Of a stretch of DNA of 64,000 nt, positions 9,081 through 18,295 are shown piece by piece. The stretch covers positions 62,001 to 126,000 of the forward strand of contig NZ_JBKDZH010000032.1 in assembly GCF_047971185.1 (NCBI RefSeq), given 5' to 3'. A program made the translations under genes and the position numbers. The stretch is from Kluyvera sp047971185. GTDB lineage: Bacteria; Pseudomonadota; Gammaproteobacteria; Enterobacterales; Enterobacteriaceae. Within the stretch, counting starts at the first letter, position 1. Each line of letters opens with the position of its first letter. The notes under the pieces are model-generated. The model had not been told where the DNA came from. It worked only from the letters and a program-made list of their open reading frames with translations, and did no database searches.

Positions 9081-11367
9081 ACGCCCGGCGCTGCTGTGGG
9101 CCTTCGCCTGTCTGCTGATGCTGGCGCTGCTGCTGACGCTGCTGCCGCAGGCGCGGCTCAACAGCAGCGTGCTGGCGATGCTGCCGAAACAGGCGATGGG
9201 CGCGATTCCGCCCAGCCTGAACGACGGATTTATGCAGCGCCTCGACCGCCAGCTGGTCTGGCTGGTCAGCCCCGGTAAACAGGCCGACCCACAGGTCGCC
9301 CGCGACTGGCTGAATCTGCTGGAAAAATCGCACGCGCTGGCGGAGGTAAAAGGCCCGATGGACGCCGACAGCCAGCAGGCCTGGGGCGCGTTCTTCTGGC
9401 AGCACCGTAACGGGCTGATCGATCCCGATACCCGCGCGCGCCTGCAAAACGGCGGCGCGGCGCAGGCGCAGTGGATCCTCTCCCAGCTCTATTCGGCCTT
9501 CTCCGGGGTCAGCGGCAAAGAGCTGCAAAACGATCCGCTGATGCTGATGCGCGGCTCGCAGCTGGCGATGGCTAAAAATGGCCAGCGGCTGCGGCTGATG
9601 GACGGCTGGCTGGTAACGCAGGACCGCGAAGGCAACTACTGGTATCTGCTGCACGGCGAGCTGTCCGGCTCGTCGTTCGACATGCAGCAAACGCACCGGC
9701 TGGTGACCACGCTCGGCACGCTGGAAGGCGAGCTGAAAGCCCGCCACCCGCAGGCGCAGCTGCTGTCGCGCGGGACGGTATTCTACAGCGACTACGCCAG
9801 CCAGCAGGCGAAGCAGGATATTTCAACGCTCGGCGTCGCCACGCTGCTCGGCGTGCTGTTGCTAATTATCGTCACCTTCCGTTCGCTGCGCCCGCTGCTG
9901 CTGTGCGCGCTCTCCATCGCCATCGGCGCGCTGGCGGGCACCGTGGTCACGCTGCTGATGTTCGGCGAGCTGCATCTGATGACGTTGGTGATGAGCATGA
10001 GCATCATCGGTATTTCCGCCGACTACACGCTGTACTATCTGACCGAACGGATGGTGCACGGCGCGGAATCCTCGCCGTGGCAAAGCCTCGCCAAAGTGCG
10101 TAACGCGCTGCTGCTGGCGCTGCTGACCACCGTGGCGGCGTATCTGATCATGATGCTTGCCCCCTTCCCCGGCATTCGCCAGATGGCGGTGTTTGCGGCG
10201 GTAGGGCTTTCCGCGTCGTGCCTGACGGTCATTTTCTGGCACCCGTGGCTGTGCCGTGGCCTGCCGGTGCGTCCGGTTCCGGCCATGGTGCTGATGCTGC
10301 GCTGGCTGGCCGCGTGGCGACGCAATAAAAAACTGTCCGTGGGGCTACCGGCGGCGCTGGCCCTGTTCTCGCTGGCGGGCCTCGCGGTGCTACGCGTCGA
10401 CGACGATATCTCGCAGCTGCAGGCGCTGCCGCAGTCTATTCTGGCGCAGGAGAAAACCATCACCGCCCTGACCGGCCAGAGCGTCGATCAAAAATGGTTC
10501 GTGGTGTACGGCAACTCGGCGCAGCAAACGCTGGAGCGGCTGGAAGGGTTTGTCCCCGCGCTTGAAGAGGCCAAAAAGCGGGGCTGGCTCAGCGGCTATC
10601 GCACCATTCCGCTTAATTCACTGGCCCGTCAGCAGCAGGATCTCACGGCGCTGAACAGCGCCGCGCCCGCCGTCGCTCAGGCGCTGAGCAGCGCCGGGAT
10701 AACGACGGTGACACCCGACCTCAAGCCCATGCCGGTCACGGTTGAGAACTGGCTTAGCAGCCCGGCCAGCGAAGGCTGGCGGCTGCTGTGGCTGACGCTG
10801 CCCAGCGGTGAAAGCGGCGTGCTGGTGCCTGCGGAAGGGGTCAACAACAGCGCGGCGCTAAACGCGCTGAGCAACAAACAGCCCGGCGTGGCGTGGGTGG
10901 ATCGTAAAAGCACGTTCGATGCGCTGTTCGCCCTGTATCGTCATATTCTGACCGGTCTGCTGGGCGTGGCGCTGGCGGTGATTGCCTGCGGCGCGGTCGC
11001 CCGCCTGGGCTGGCGGAAAGGGTTAATCAGCCTGGTGCCGTCGGTGCTCTCTTTAGGCTGCGGGCTGGCGGTACTGGCGTTGAGCGGACACCCGCTGAAC
11101 CTGTTCTCGCTGCTGGCGCTGGTGCTGGTGCTGGGCATTGGCATCAACTACACGCTATTTTTCAGCAACCCGCGTGGCACGCCGCTGACGTCGCTGCTGG
11201 CGGTTACCCTGGCGATGCTGACCACCCTGCTGACGCTCGGCATGCTGGTCTTTAGCGCCACTCAGGCCATCAGCAGCTTCGGCATCGTGCTGGTGAGCGG
11301 CATTTTCACCGCCTTCCTGCTATCGCCGCTGGCGATGCCGGGGAAAAAAGAGAAGAAAAAACGATGA
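9049..11367 (+). CDS. apeM: MMPL/RND-type exporter
   Basis: 772 residues. The first hydrophobic segment is followed by a large periplasmic domain, then a five-helix block (about 255-410), a second periplasmic domain and a second helix block (about 625-765). This is the duplicated architecture of MMPL/RND lipid exporters. GISADYTLYYL and GIGINYTLFF mark the matching helices of the two halves that carry proton-relay residues in the family. It is the likely pump for the polyene lipid. It overlaps apeN by ATGA. Confidence 0.9.
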   Translation: MTNANALPPSKRPALLWAFACLLMLALLLTLLPQARLNSSVLAMLPKQAMGAIPPSLNDGFMQRLDRQLVWLVSPGKQADPQVARDWLNLLEKSHALAEVKGPMDADSQQAWGAFFWQHRNGLIDPDTRARLQNGGAAQAQWILSQLYSAFSGVSGKELQNDPLMLMRGSQLAMAKNGQRLRLMDGWLVTQDREGNYWYLLHGELSGSSFDMQQTHRLVTTLGTLEGELKARHPQAQLLSRGTVFYSDYASQQAKQDISTLGVATLLGVLLLIIVTFRSLRPLLLCALSIAIGALAGTVVTLLMFGELHLMTLVMSMSIIGISADYTLYYLTERMVHGAESSPWQSLAKVRNALLLALLTTVAAYLIMMLAPFPGIRQMAVFAAVGLSASCLTVIFWHPWLCRGLPVRPVPAMVLMLRWLAAWRRNKKLSVGLPAALALFSLAGLAVLRVDDDISQLQALPQSILAQEKTITALTGQSVDQKWFVVYGNSAQQTLERLEGFVPALEEAKKRGWLSGYRTIPLNSLARQQQDLTALNSAAPAVAQALSSAGITTVTPDLKPMPVTVENWLSSPASEGWRLLWLTLPSGESGVLVPAEGVNNSAALNALSNKQPGVAWVDRKSTFDALFALYRHILTGLLGVALAVIACGAVARLGWRKGLISLVPSVLSLGCGLAVLALSGHPLNLFSLLALVLVLGIGINYTLFFSNPRGTPLTSLLAVTLAMLTTLLTLGMLVFSATQAISSFGIVLVSGIFTAFLLSPLAMPGKKEKKKR

Positions 11368-11975
11368 TCAATCTGAACCATTTTGCCACAGGGCCTGTGC
11401 GCCTGATCCGGCTTATCGCCGCGACGATCGGCGTGCTCGTACTGGCCGGTTGCAGCCATTCACAGCCGGATCAATCCGGCCGTCCGCAGGCATGGCTACA
11501 GCCCGGCACCCGTATTACGCTGCCCGCGCCGGGGATCTCTCCGGCCATCAGCTCGCAGCAGCTGCTGACCGGCAGCTTCAACGGCAAGACGCAGTCGCTG
11601 CTGGTGATGCTGAACGCCGATGATCAAAAGCTCACGCTGGCGGGGCTGTCATCGGTAGGAATTCGTCTGTTCCTTGTCACCTACGACGGCAGCGGGCTGC
11701 ACGCCGAGCAGTCGATCGTGGTGCCACAGCTGCCGCCCGCCAGCCAGGTGCTGGCGGACGTGATGCTCAGCCACTGGCCGCTCAGCGCCTGGCAGCCGCA
11801 GCTGCCGACGGGCTGGACGCTGACCGACAGCGGCGATAAGCGCGAGCTGCGCAACGCCTCTGGCAAACGGGTGACGGAAATCACCTACCTGAACCGCAAA
11901 GGCAAACGCGAGCCGATTAGCATCGAGCAGCACGTTTTTAAATACCACATCACCATTCAATATCTGGGTGACTGA
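11364..11975 (+). CDS. apeN: DUF3261-type outer-membrane lipoprotein
   Basis: 203 residues with a type II signal peptide. The lipobox is VLAGC with Cys30 lipidated. The remainder matches in size and position the DUF3261 lipoproteins found beside the LolA-like and MMPL genes of aryl polyene clusters. That suggests a LolB-like acceptor at the outer membrane for cargo handed over by ApeL. The function is inferred from this trio. Confidence 0.87.
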   Translation: MINLNHFATGPVRLIRLIAATIGVLVLAGCSHSQPDQSGRPQAWLQPGTRITLPAPGISPAISSQQLLTGSFNGKTQSLLVMLNADDQKLTLAGLSSVGIRLFLVTYDGSGLHAEQSIVVPQLPPASQVLADVMLSHWPLSAWQPQLPTGWTLTDSGDKRELRNASGKRVTEITYLNRKGKREPISIEQHVFKYHITIQYLGD

Positions 11976-11976
11976 G

Positions 11977-13146
11977 ATGATCTACATTTCTGCGGTTGGC
12001 ATGATCAATGCCCTGGGCAGCACGCTGGATGAGATTGCCGCCAACCTATCGCGCGGCGTCGCGCCCGGTATGCGCCCGAGAACCGGCTGGCTTCAGGGTC
12101 ATCCGCACACGGTGCTGGGCGGCGTCGACGGCGAACTGCCGGCCATTCCTGATGATTACCGCGACCACCGCTCGCGCAACAATCAGCTACTGCTGGCGGC
12201 GCTGGCGCAGATTCAGCCGCAGGTGGACGCCGCCATCGCCAGCTATGAGCCCGATCGGGTTGCGGTGGTGCTCGGCACCAGCACCTCCGGGCTGGACGAG
12301 GGCGATGAGCACGTGAAGCGGACGCTGAACGGCGAGGAGAGCACCGCGTGGCGCTACCCGCAGCAGGAGCTGGGCGACCCGTCGCGTTTTCTCAGCCACT
12401 GGCTGGCGCTTGACGGCCCGGCGTTTACCCTCTCAACCGCCTGCTCCTCCAGCGCCCGCGCGATCGTCAGCGGCCGCCGCCTGATTGAGGCCGGGCTGGC
12501 CGACGTGGCGATTGTCGGCGGGGCTGATACCCTGAGCCGGATGCCGATTAACGGCTTCCACAGCCTGGAGTCGCTCTCCCCTACCCTGTGCCAGCCGTTT
12601 GCCCAGGGGCGCAGCGGCATTACCATCGGCGAAGGCGCGGCGCTGATGCTGCTGACGCGCGAACCGCAGCCCATCGCGCTGCTGGGCGTTGGCGAGTCGA
12701 GCGATGCTTACCATATTTCCGCCCCGCACCCGCAGGGGGAAGGCGCGATCCGCGCCATCGAGCAGGCGCTGCGCGACGCGGGTTTAACGCCGGATGACGT
12801 CGGCTATATCAATTTACACGGCACCGCCACGCCGCTAAATGACCAGATTGAGTCGGCGGTCGTCAACGCGCTGTTCGGCGAGCGCGTGCCGTGCAGTTCA
12901 ACCAAGCACCTTACCGGGCACACGCTCGGCGCGGCGGGCATTACCGAAGCGGCGCTCAGCATGCTAATTTTGCAGCGCGATCTTCCGCTGCCGGTGCAGG
13001 ATTTTAGCCTGTCGCCGCGCGATCCCACGCTGCCCGCCTGCGGGATTATCGCGCGCCCGCAGCCGCTGGCGCGCCCGACGATCCTGTCAAATTCCTTTGC
13101 CTTTGGCGGCAACAACGCCAGCATTCTGCTCGGGAGATGTTCATGA
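11977..13146 (+). CDS. apeO: Beta-ketoacyl-ACP synthase
   Basis: 389 residues from the ATG at 11977. A GTG at 11968 is in frame but lacks a ribosome site and would overlap apeN, whereas GGGTGACTGAG precedes the ATG. The catalytic triad of a true condensing enzyme is complete: Cys156 in TACSS, His281 in LHGTATP and His315 in LTGHTLG. It is the elongating ketosynthase that is described as pairing with the cysteine-less ApeC in a type II polyketide system. Its end overlaps apeP by ATGA. Confidence 0.92.
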   Translation: MIYISAVGMINALGSTLDEIAANLSRGVAPGMRPRTGWLQGHPHTVLGGVDGELPAIPDDYRDHRSRNNQLLLAALAQIQPQVDAAIASYEPDRVAVVLGTSTSGLDEGDEHVKRTLNGEESTAWRYPQQELGDPSRFLSHWLALDGPAFTLSTACSSSARAIVSGRRLIEAGLADVAIVGGADTLSRMPINGFHSLESLSPTLCQPFAQGRSGITIGEGAALMLLTREPQPIALLGVGESSDAYHISAPHPQGEGAIRAIEQALRDAGLTPDDVGYINLHGTATPLNDQIESAVVNALFGERVPCSSTKHLTGHTLGAAGITEAALSMLILQRDLPLPVQDFSLSPRDPTLPACGIIARPQPLARPTILSNSFAFGGNNASILLGRCS

Positions 13147-13619
13147 ACCACTATTTATCGCCCGGCGACTACCTGCCGCACGACGCGCCGATGCTGCTGT
13201 TAGAAGAGGTGGCGCAGGTCAGTGAAGAGAGCGCCGTCTGCCGCGTTGACGTCACGGACGCGGGGGTGCTGGCACCGTTTCTCGACCCGCAGGGCAACCT
13301 GCCCGGCTGGTATGCGCTGGAGCTGATGGCGCAAACCGTGGGCGTCTGGTCCGGCTGGCACCGCCGCCAGCAGGGTCAGGCGGCTATTTCCCTCGGAATG
13401 GTGCTCGGCGCGCGCGAACTGATTTGCGCGGCGGGCACGCTGCCAGCGGGGAAAACGCTGACGATCGCCGTCAAGCTGCTGATGCAGGACGAGCGGTTCG
13501 GCAGCTTCGAATGCGCTATCACCACCGACGAGCAGACGCTGGCTACCGGCCGCGTCAATACCTTCCAGCCAACGGCGGAAGAACTTCACTCTTTATTTCA
13601 ACCAGGAGCGTCCGCATGA
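13143..13619 (+). CDS. apeP: 3-hydroxyacyl-ACP dehydratase
   Basis: 158 residues from the ATG at 13143, with GGGAG six bases upstream. Another ATG at 13137 sits directly on that site and is less likely. It is a hotdog-fold protein with the pattern HDAPMLLLEEV at the N-terminus and GWYALELMAQTVG, as in FabA/FabZ-like dehydratases of pigment clusters. It is expected to work with ApeI in making the conjugated chain. It overlaps apeQ by ATGA. Confidence 0.88.
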   Translation: MNHYLSPGDYLPHDAPMLLLEEVAQVSEESAVCRVDVTDAGVLAPFLDPQGNLPGWYALELMAQTVGVWSGWHRRQQGQAAISLGMVLGARELICAAGTLPAGKTLTIAVKLLMQDERFGSFECAITTDEQTLATGRVNTFQPTAEELHSLFQPGASA

Positions 13620-14347
13620 GTCGTTCAGTTTTAGTGACCGGTGCGAGTAAAGGCATCGGTCGCGCCATCGCTCGCCAGCTGGCGGCAGACGGCTTTACGG
13701 TGGGCGTCCACTATCATCGTGACGCGCAGGGCGCGCAGCAGACGCTGGACGCCATCCTCAGCGCGGGCGGCGCGGGCCGTCTGCTGAGCTTTGACGTCGC
13801 TAACCGCGAGCAGTGCCGCGAGGTGCTGGAGCAGGACATCGAGGCCCACGGCGCGTGGTACGGCGTGGTGAGCAATGCTGGCATCACCCGCGACGCGGCC
13901 TTCCCGGCGCTGAGCGAAAACGACTGGGACGCGGTGATCCACACTAACCTCGACAGCTTTTACAACGTCATCCAGCCGTGCATCATGCCGATGATTAGCG
14001 CGCGCCAGGGCGGGCGCATCATCACGCTGTCATCGGTTTCCGGCGTGATGGGCAACCGGGGCCAGGTTAACTACAGCGCGGCGAAGGCCGGGATCATCGG
14101 CGCCACCAAAGCGCTGGCGATCGAGCTGGCCAAACGCAAAATTACCGTTAACTGCATCGCGCCGGGGCTGATTGATACCGGCATGATCGAGATGGAAGAA
14201 GCGGCGCTAAAAGAGGCGATGGCCATTATTCCAATGAAACGCATGGGCCAGGCGGACGAAGTCGCGGGGCTTGCCAGCTACTTAATGTCGGACGTGGCGG
14301 GCTACGTCACCCGGCAGGTTATTTCCATCAATGGAGGGATGTTATGA
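13616..14347 (+). CDS. apeQ: 3-oxoacyl-ACP reductase (FabG-like)
   Basis: 243 residues from the ATG at 13616. The open frame back to 13424 runs inside apeP. It is a classical short-chain reductase with the NADPH loop TGASKGIG at residues 8-15, NAGITRD near 88, Ser in SSVSG near 140 and the Tyr-x3-Lys pair in NYSAAK near 153-157. It reduces the ketone formed at each elongation step before dehydration by ApeI/ApeP. It overlaps apeR by ATGA. Confidence 0.94.
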   Translation: MSRSVLVTGASKGIGRAIARQLAADGFTVGVHYHRDAQGAQQTLDAILSAGGAGRLLSFDVANREQCREVLEQDIEAHGAWYGVVSNAGITRDAAFPALSENDWDAVIHTNLDSFYNVIQPCIMPMISARQGGRIITLSSVSGVMGNRGQVNYSAAKAGIIGATKALAIELAKRKITVNCIAPGLIDTGMIEMEEAALKEAMAIIPMKRMGQADEVAGLASYLMSDVAGYVTRQVISINGGML

Positions 14348-15573
14348 CACGTCGCGTGGTTATTACCGGCATGGGCGGCGTCACCGCCTTTGGCGAAAGC
14401 TGGCACAACGTCTCGGCGCGCCTGCTGGCCTACGAAAACGCGGTGCGCAAAATGCCGGAGTGGCAGATCTATGACGGTCTGCATACGCTGCTGGGCGCGC
14501 CGATTGATGATTTTGCCCTGCCGGAGCACTACACGCGCAAGCGCATTCGGGCGATGGGCCGCGTCTCGCTGATGTCGACGCGGGCGAGCGAGCTGGCGCT
14601 GGAGCAGGCCGGGCTGATTGGCGACGAGGTGCTGACCAACGGCGAGACCGGCATCGCCTACGGTTCCTCTACCGGCAGTACCGGCCCGGTCAGTGAGTTT
14701 GCCACCATGCTCACCGAGAAGCACACCAATAACATCACCGGCACCACCTACGTGCAGATGATGCCGCACACCACCGCCGTTAACACCGGGCTGTTCTTCG
14801 GGCTGCGCGGGCGGGTGATCCCGACCTCCAGCGCCTGCACCTCGGGCAGCCAGGCGATCGGCTACGCCTGGGAAGCCATTCGCCACGGCTATCAAACGGT
14901 GATGGTCGCCGGGGGCGCCGAAGAGCTGTGTCCGTCGGAAGCGGCGGTCTTTGATACGCTGTTTGCCACCAGCCAGCGTAACGATGCGCCGAAGACCACC
15001 CCGTCGCCGTTTGATGAACAGCGCGATGGCCTGGTGATTGGCGAAGGCGCGGGCACGCTGATTCTGGAAGAGCTGGAGCACGCCAAAGCGCGCGGCGCGA
15101 CGATTTACGGTGAAATTGTTGGCTTCGCCACCAACTGCGACGCCGCGCATATTACCCAGCCGCAGCGTGACACCATGCAGATTTGTATGGAGAAGGCGCT
15201 GAAAATGGCCGGGCTGAGCCCGCTCGACATCGGCTATATTTCCGCCCACGGTACCGCCACCGACCGTGGCGACATCGCCGAAAGCCATGCTACCGCCGCT
15301 ATCTACGGCGACAACGTGCCGATCTCCTCGCTGAAAAGCTATTTTGGCCACACCCTGGGCGCCTGCGGCGCGCTGGAAGCCTGGATGAGCCTGCAGATGA
15401 TGCGCGAAGGCTGGTTTGCGCCGACGCTGAATTTACGTCAGCCGGACGCCAACTGCGGCGCGCTGGATTACATCATGGGGGAAGCCCGCAAAATTGACTG
15501 CGAATATTTGCAGAGCAATAACTTTGCCTTTGGCGGCATTAACACCTCTATCATCATCAAGCGCTGGCCATAA
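14344..15573 (+). CDS. apeR: Second beta-ketoacyl-ACP synthase
   Basis: 409 residues, FabF-like, with an intact catalytic set: Cys165 in SACTSG, His302 in SAHGTATD and His336 in YFGHTLG. Having all three residues distinguishes it from ApeC. In aryl polyene clusters this second ketosynthase probably performs a separate condensation (for example priming or work on another substrate) while ApeO-ApeC elongates. The split is inference. It is followed one base later by the transferase gene. Confidence 0.92.
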   Translation: MTRRVVITGMGGVTAFGESWHNVSARLLAYENAVRKMPEWQIYDGLHTLLGAPIDDFALPEHYTRKRIRAMGRVSLMSTRASELALEQAGLIGDEVLTNGETGIAYGSSTGSTGPVSEFATMLTEKHTNNITGTTYVQMMPHTTAVNTGLFFGLRGRVIPTSSACTSGSQAIGYAWEAIRHGYQTVMVAGGAEELCPSEAAVFDTLFATSQRNDAPKTTPSPFDEQRDGLVIGEGAGTLILEELEHAKARGATIYGEIVGFATNCDAAHITQPQRDTMQICMEKALKMAGLSPLDIGYISAHGTATDRGDIAESHATAAIYGDNVPISSLKSYFGHTLGACGALEAWMSLQMMREGWFAPTLNLRQPDANCGALDYIMGEARKIDCEYLQSNNFAFGGINTSIIIKRWP

Positions 15574-15574
15574 C

Positions 15575-16150
15575 GTGTATCGCCTGCTGCTGGGAAAGGT
15601 ATCGCTCTTAAGCGCGGGCGCGCTGCCGCCCGCGTTAACCGCTCAGGCCCCCTCAGGGCCCCGGCGCGCGCGCTGGCTGGCCGGGCGCGTGCTGCTTTCC
15701 CATGCCCTCTCGCCGCTGCCCGATATCCTCTACGGCGAGCAGGGTAAGCCGATGTTCACGGCGAAAACGCCGCTGTGGTTTAACCTCAGCCATAGCGGCG
15801 ATGAGATTGCCCTGCTGCTGAGCGATGTCGGCGAGGTGGGCTGCGATATCGAAGCGCTGCGCCCGCGTAAGCGCTGGCCGGCGCTGGCTGAAGCCGTTTT
15901 CAGCGCCGGGGAACGGGCCGAAATTGCCGCTGCGTCTGACGATCGTCAGCTGGCGGCGTTCTGGCAGATCTGGACGCGTAAAGAGGCCATCGTGAAGCAG
16001 CGCGGCGGTAGCGCGTGGCAGATGGCGCAAATTGATAGCACGCAGCCGCAAACGGGCTTTGTCTCCCACCGCTGGCTGAATACGCTGAGCCTGGCGATTT
16101 GTACGCCGACGCCGGTGAATGCTGCGGATATTATCGTAGAAAGACCTTAG
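15575..16150 (+). CDS. 4'-phosphopantetheinyl transferase
   Basis: 191 residues from GTG at 15575, directly after the apeR stop. Starting at 15494 would bury 80 bases in apeR. It is a Sfp/EntD-type transferase: FNLSHSGD near residue 68, the metal-binding GCDIE with Asp91, and WTRKEAIVK with the catalytic Glu/Lys near 135-140. It attaches the phosphopantetheine arm to Ser42 of ApeE and Ser40 of ApeF. A dedicated activating enzyme makes the cluster more self-contained. It is the last gene of the run, and no strong terminator was seen before about 16330. Confidence 0.92.
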   Translation: MYRLLLGKVSLLSAGALPPALTAQAPSGPRRARWLAGRVLLSHALSPLPDILYGEQGKPMFTAKTPLWFNLSHSGDEIALLLSDVGEVGCDIEALRPRKRWPALAEAVFSAGERAEIAAASDDRQLAAFWQIWTRKEAIVKQRGGSAWQMAQIDSTQPQTGFVSHRWLNTLSLAICTPTPVNAADIIVERP

Positions 16151-16339
16151 ATATAATTACGCATAATAAGGTAACCCTCTCACATCGCTGCAAAAATATA
16201 ATCATAAAGTGAGTTTTCGTTATTCTGGTGGTCATCATTTTTGAATTTATTTTGTCAGCCGGGCCGCAACCTTGATTTTGGTCAACGCCTTTCGGGCGAT
16301 TAAATTGCATTTTATGCACACTTTATATTCATATAGTGA

Positions 16340-16642
16340 ATGACTCCTTTGGTTTTACGACTTGAACAGATGTTTGTCAGGCCCGCAAGCCTGTGGGGCT
16401 GGCTGATGTGCAATGCGCTTAACGGCATCGCTATCGTGGTCTGCTTCTCCACCGCATGCGCGCTTATCGGCATCCGGGAATCGGTGTGGCATATCGTTAT
16501 CACCGTGGCGATTATTGTCTCGACGTTTTACAGCGCCAACTATTTCTCCGCGCTGGAATCACGTAATGATAAACGACGTTACTTTTTATTTTTCTGGGTC
16601 ATTATCACCGTGCTATTGAATTTCGTTCATGTCTGGGGATAA
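16340..16642 (+). CDS. Small inner-membrane protein of unknown function
   Basis: 100 residues with three predicted membrane helices, at about 19-43, 48-70 and 83-98. It has a basic loop (ESRNDKRR) between the second and third. No conserved motif is recognised. TAGTGA lies just before the ATG but is a poor ribosome site. An AT-rich promoter-like stretch precedes it. The gene stands alone between the APE cluster and the hairpin element. It may be real because of its regular membrane pattern, but the start is uncertain. Confidence 0.6.
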   Translation: MTPLVLRLEQMFVRPASLWGWLMCNALNGIAIVVCFSTACALIGIRESVWHIVITVAIIVSTFYSANYFSALESRNDKRRYFLFFWVIITVLLNFVHVWG

Positions 16643-16729
16643 GCCAGCCATAAAATAACGGCGATTCGTGTTTAATGCGGAAGTATTATTTCCGCTGTTC
16701 ACTGCCGCAATTCTTCCCCCCTCTTTTAA

Positions 16730-17490
16730 CGGTCTCTTATACATAAGTCCCTGATGGCAATTATCAGGGAGGGGGAGATGTATTTGGATTTATCACTCCG
16801 TTGCGCTCCTTTTCAGCTCTCGCCACATAAATTGTACGGGCGCAGGGAGCGCGCAAGGGGCGGCCAATCGCCGCCGCCCCCTGCACCCCCGGGCTCTGGC
16901 GGCAAAATCGCCACTTCGTGGTTCCCTCAGCTTATCCCTTACGGCTTTCGGGTCGGGCGCGAGGTAACGTCCCTGTAAAGCCGCGCCCTCAGCCCACATC
17001 CCTGTGGGCTGCCCCGGCCTTCAGGGAACGCTTCGGCGATTTAGACGCCACCAAAAACCGTGCGGTCTTTGAACTCACAGCAACAACCAAAGTGACTGAA
17101 ACCGATGAGTCCCGCTGGAAATCGGCGAACCGGAGAATGGAAGACAAGGTCAGGACGCCATGGATGGCGGACTGAGGCGAACCGAGACAAGACAAAATTG
17201 CCGGGAGCAATTTTGAACAACGCTTGCGTTGGCCCGAAGGGCGAGTCCCAGGGATGGGACGAGTAATCTCGAGTTTCGCCGTGCCGCAGGATGGAGTTCG
17301 CAGGTGAGCGTAGTGCGAAGCACCGATTTCCCTGCGGGCCGCGGGGATTGCCAAGGGGGTCGCGGTTGACCCCCTTGGCCCGTTCACGAGTGCAAAAACG
17401 TCATGTTCCGCCTGACGTAAAGTGAACGGAACCTTTCACCTTACTGACAGATATCAGGTTTTGTATCTCGAATTTGTGGATAAGAGACTG
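16730..17490. mobile_element. Hairpin-packed MITE-like element with IS50-like ends
   Basis: A 761-bp element without a plausible gene. Its ends are imperfect 19-bp inverted repeats: left CGGTCTCTTATACATAAGT (16730-16748), right 17472-17490, which reads CAGTCTCTTATCCACAAAT in reverse. They agree at 15 of 19 positions and share the CTCTTAT-x-CA-x-AA core known from the Tn5/IS50 outside end. The flanking nonamers ctcttttaa (16721-16729) and ctattttac (17491-17499) agree at 7 of 9, and nine bases is the duplication length of IS50. Inside are many perfect hairpins, for example 16857-16880, 16991-17010, 17194-17214, 17245-17260 and a 12-bp stem at 17350-17379. A nested pair at 17380-17430 has CCGTTCAC/GTGAACGG enclosing ACGTCA/TGACGT. 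No transposase is present, so movement would need one in trans. A structured RNA is the alternative reading. Confidence 0.7.
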
Positions 17491-17524
17491 CTATTTTACA
17501 GAGTGGAGAATAGCCGTCGCTCAA

Positions 17525-18283
17525 TCAGGGCCGTGGGCCAAACATCTCAATCAGCTGCTTTTCATCCGGCATACCCACGACCTGCTGCAGCTCATTTTTA
17601 TCATTCATATAGTAAATCGCTGGCGTCGCATTCGCCCCCAGATCGTCCATCAGCTTCTGATGCTGCTGGAGCAGATTGAAGGTTTCACGCGGCGTCGTTC
17701 CCGTAAACGGCGGCAGTTTTTTTCCGCCGGAAAGCTCATACTCACGCCACGCCGCTACCGGGTCGGCGGCATTCAGAATCGCCGTGGCATTGCGGCCGCT
17801 TTGCGGATTCAGAAACGCCACCAGCAGCGTGTTCAGCTGCACTTTCCCCGCCGCGACCCAGGGCTGGGCCGCCGACCAGAACGTTTTGCAGTACGGGCAG
17901 AACGGATCGGCAAACACCACCACCTTACGCTCGGCGGTATCGGCCCCCTCTTTCAGCGCCTGCGCGCTGTTCAGCTTGTGCCACATTTCCCGGCCCAGCG
18001 GGATATAAATCTCGCTTTTGAAATAGTCCTCGCTCAGGTTCTTCCCTTTATCATCATACAGATAGCCTGAGACCACGTGCTGACCATCCGGCGTCAGAAA
18101 CAGCGTCACGCCCATGTCCTGATACTGCCCCACCCAGCTCTTCAGGCCGCCGGGCGCGTCGATCTCTTTGATAATGGTGATGTTCTGCTGCTCGCTAAAG
18201 CGCTTTACCACGTCGGGCAGCGGCGCGGTGGCAAAGGCCAGCGTCGGGATGATGGACAGCGCCATCAGCGCGATTGATTTCAT
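17525..18283 (-). CDS. dsbG: Periplasmic disulfide isomerase/reductase DsbG
   Basis: 252 residues with a signal peptide (cleavage about Ala18). The N-terminal ~60 residues of the mature protein form the cystatin-like dimerisation domain, with the DsbG-typical GQYQDMGVTLFLTPDG. The thioredoxin-fold domain has the active site C129-P-Y-C132 and the cis-proline loop ATPAIYY near 218. In E. coli, DsbG reduces sulfenylated cysteines and is kept reduced by DsbD. Here it is the last gene of the scs operon, where a DsbD-like ScsB is the likely electron donor. The start follows AAGGAGAG. It lies close to the hairpin element at its 3' side. Confidence 0.93.
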   Translation of the reverse strand: MKSIALMALSIIPTLAFATAPLPDVVKRFSEQQNITIIKEIDAPGGLKSWVGQYQDMGVTLFLTPDGQHVVSGYLYDDKGKNLSEDYFKSEIYIPLGREMWHKLNSAQALKEGADTAERKVVVFADPFCPYCKTFWSAAQPWVAAGKVQLNTLLVAFLNPQSGRNATAILNAADPVAAWREYELSGGKKLPPFTGTTPRETFNLLQQHQKLMDDLGANATPAIYYMNDKNELQQVVGMPDEKQLIEMFGPRP

Positions 18284-18295
18284 TTTCGTCTCTCC

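Noticed and set aside
16754..16978. 74-codon ORF at the left of the element
   Set aside because: It starts in the terminal hairpin and contains a proline-rich, low-information stretch from GC-rich stems.
16918..17175. 85-codon ORF inside the hairpin element
   Set aside because: It runs through several perfect stem-loops, has no ribosome site and an unusual composition; better explained by the element's structure, though conservation of the frame would be worth a check.
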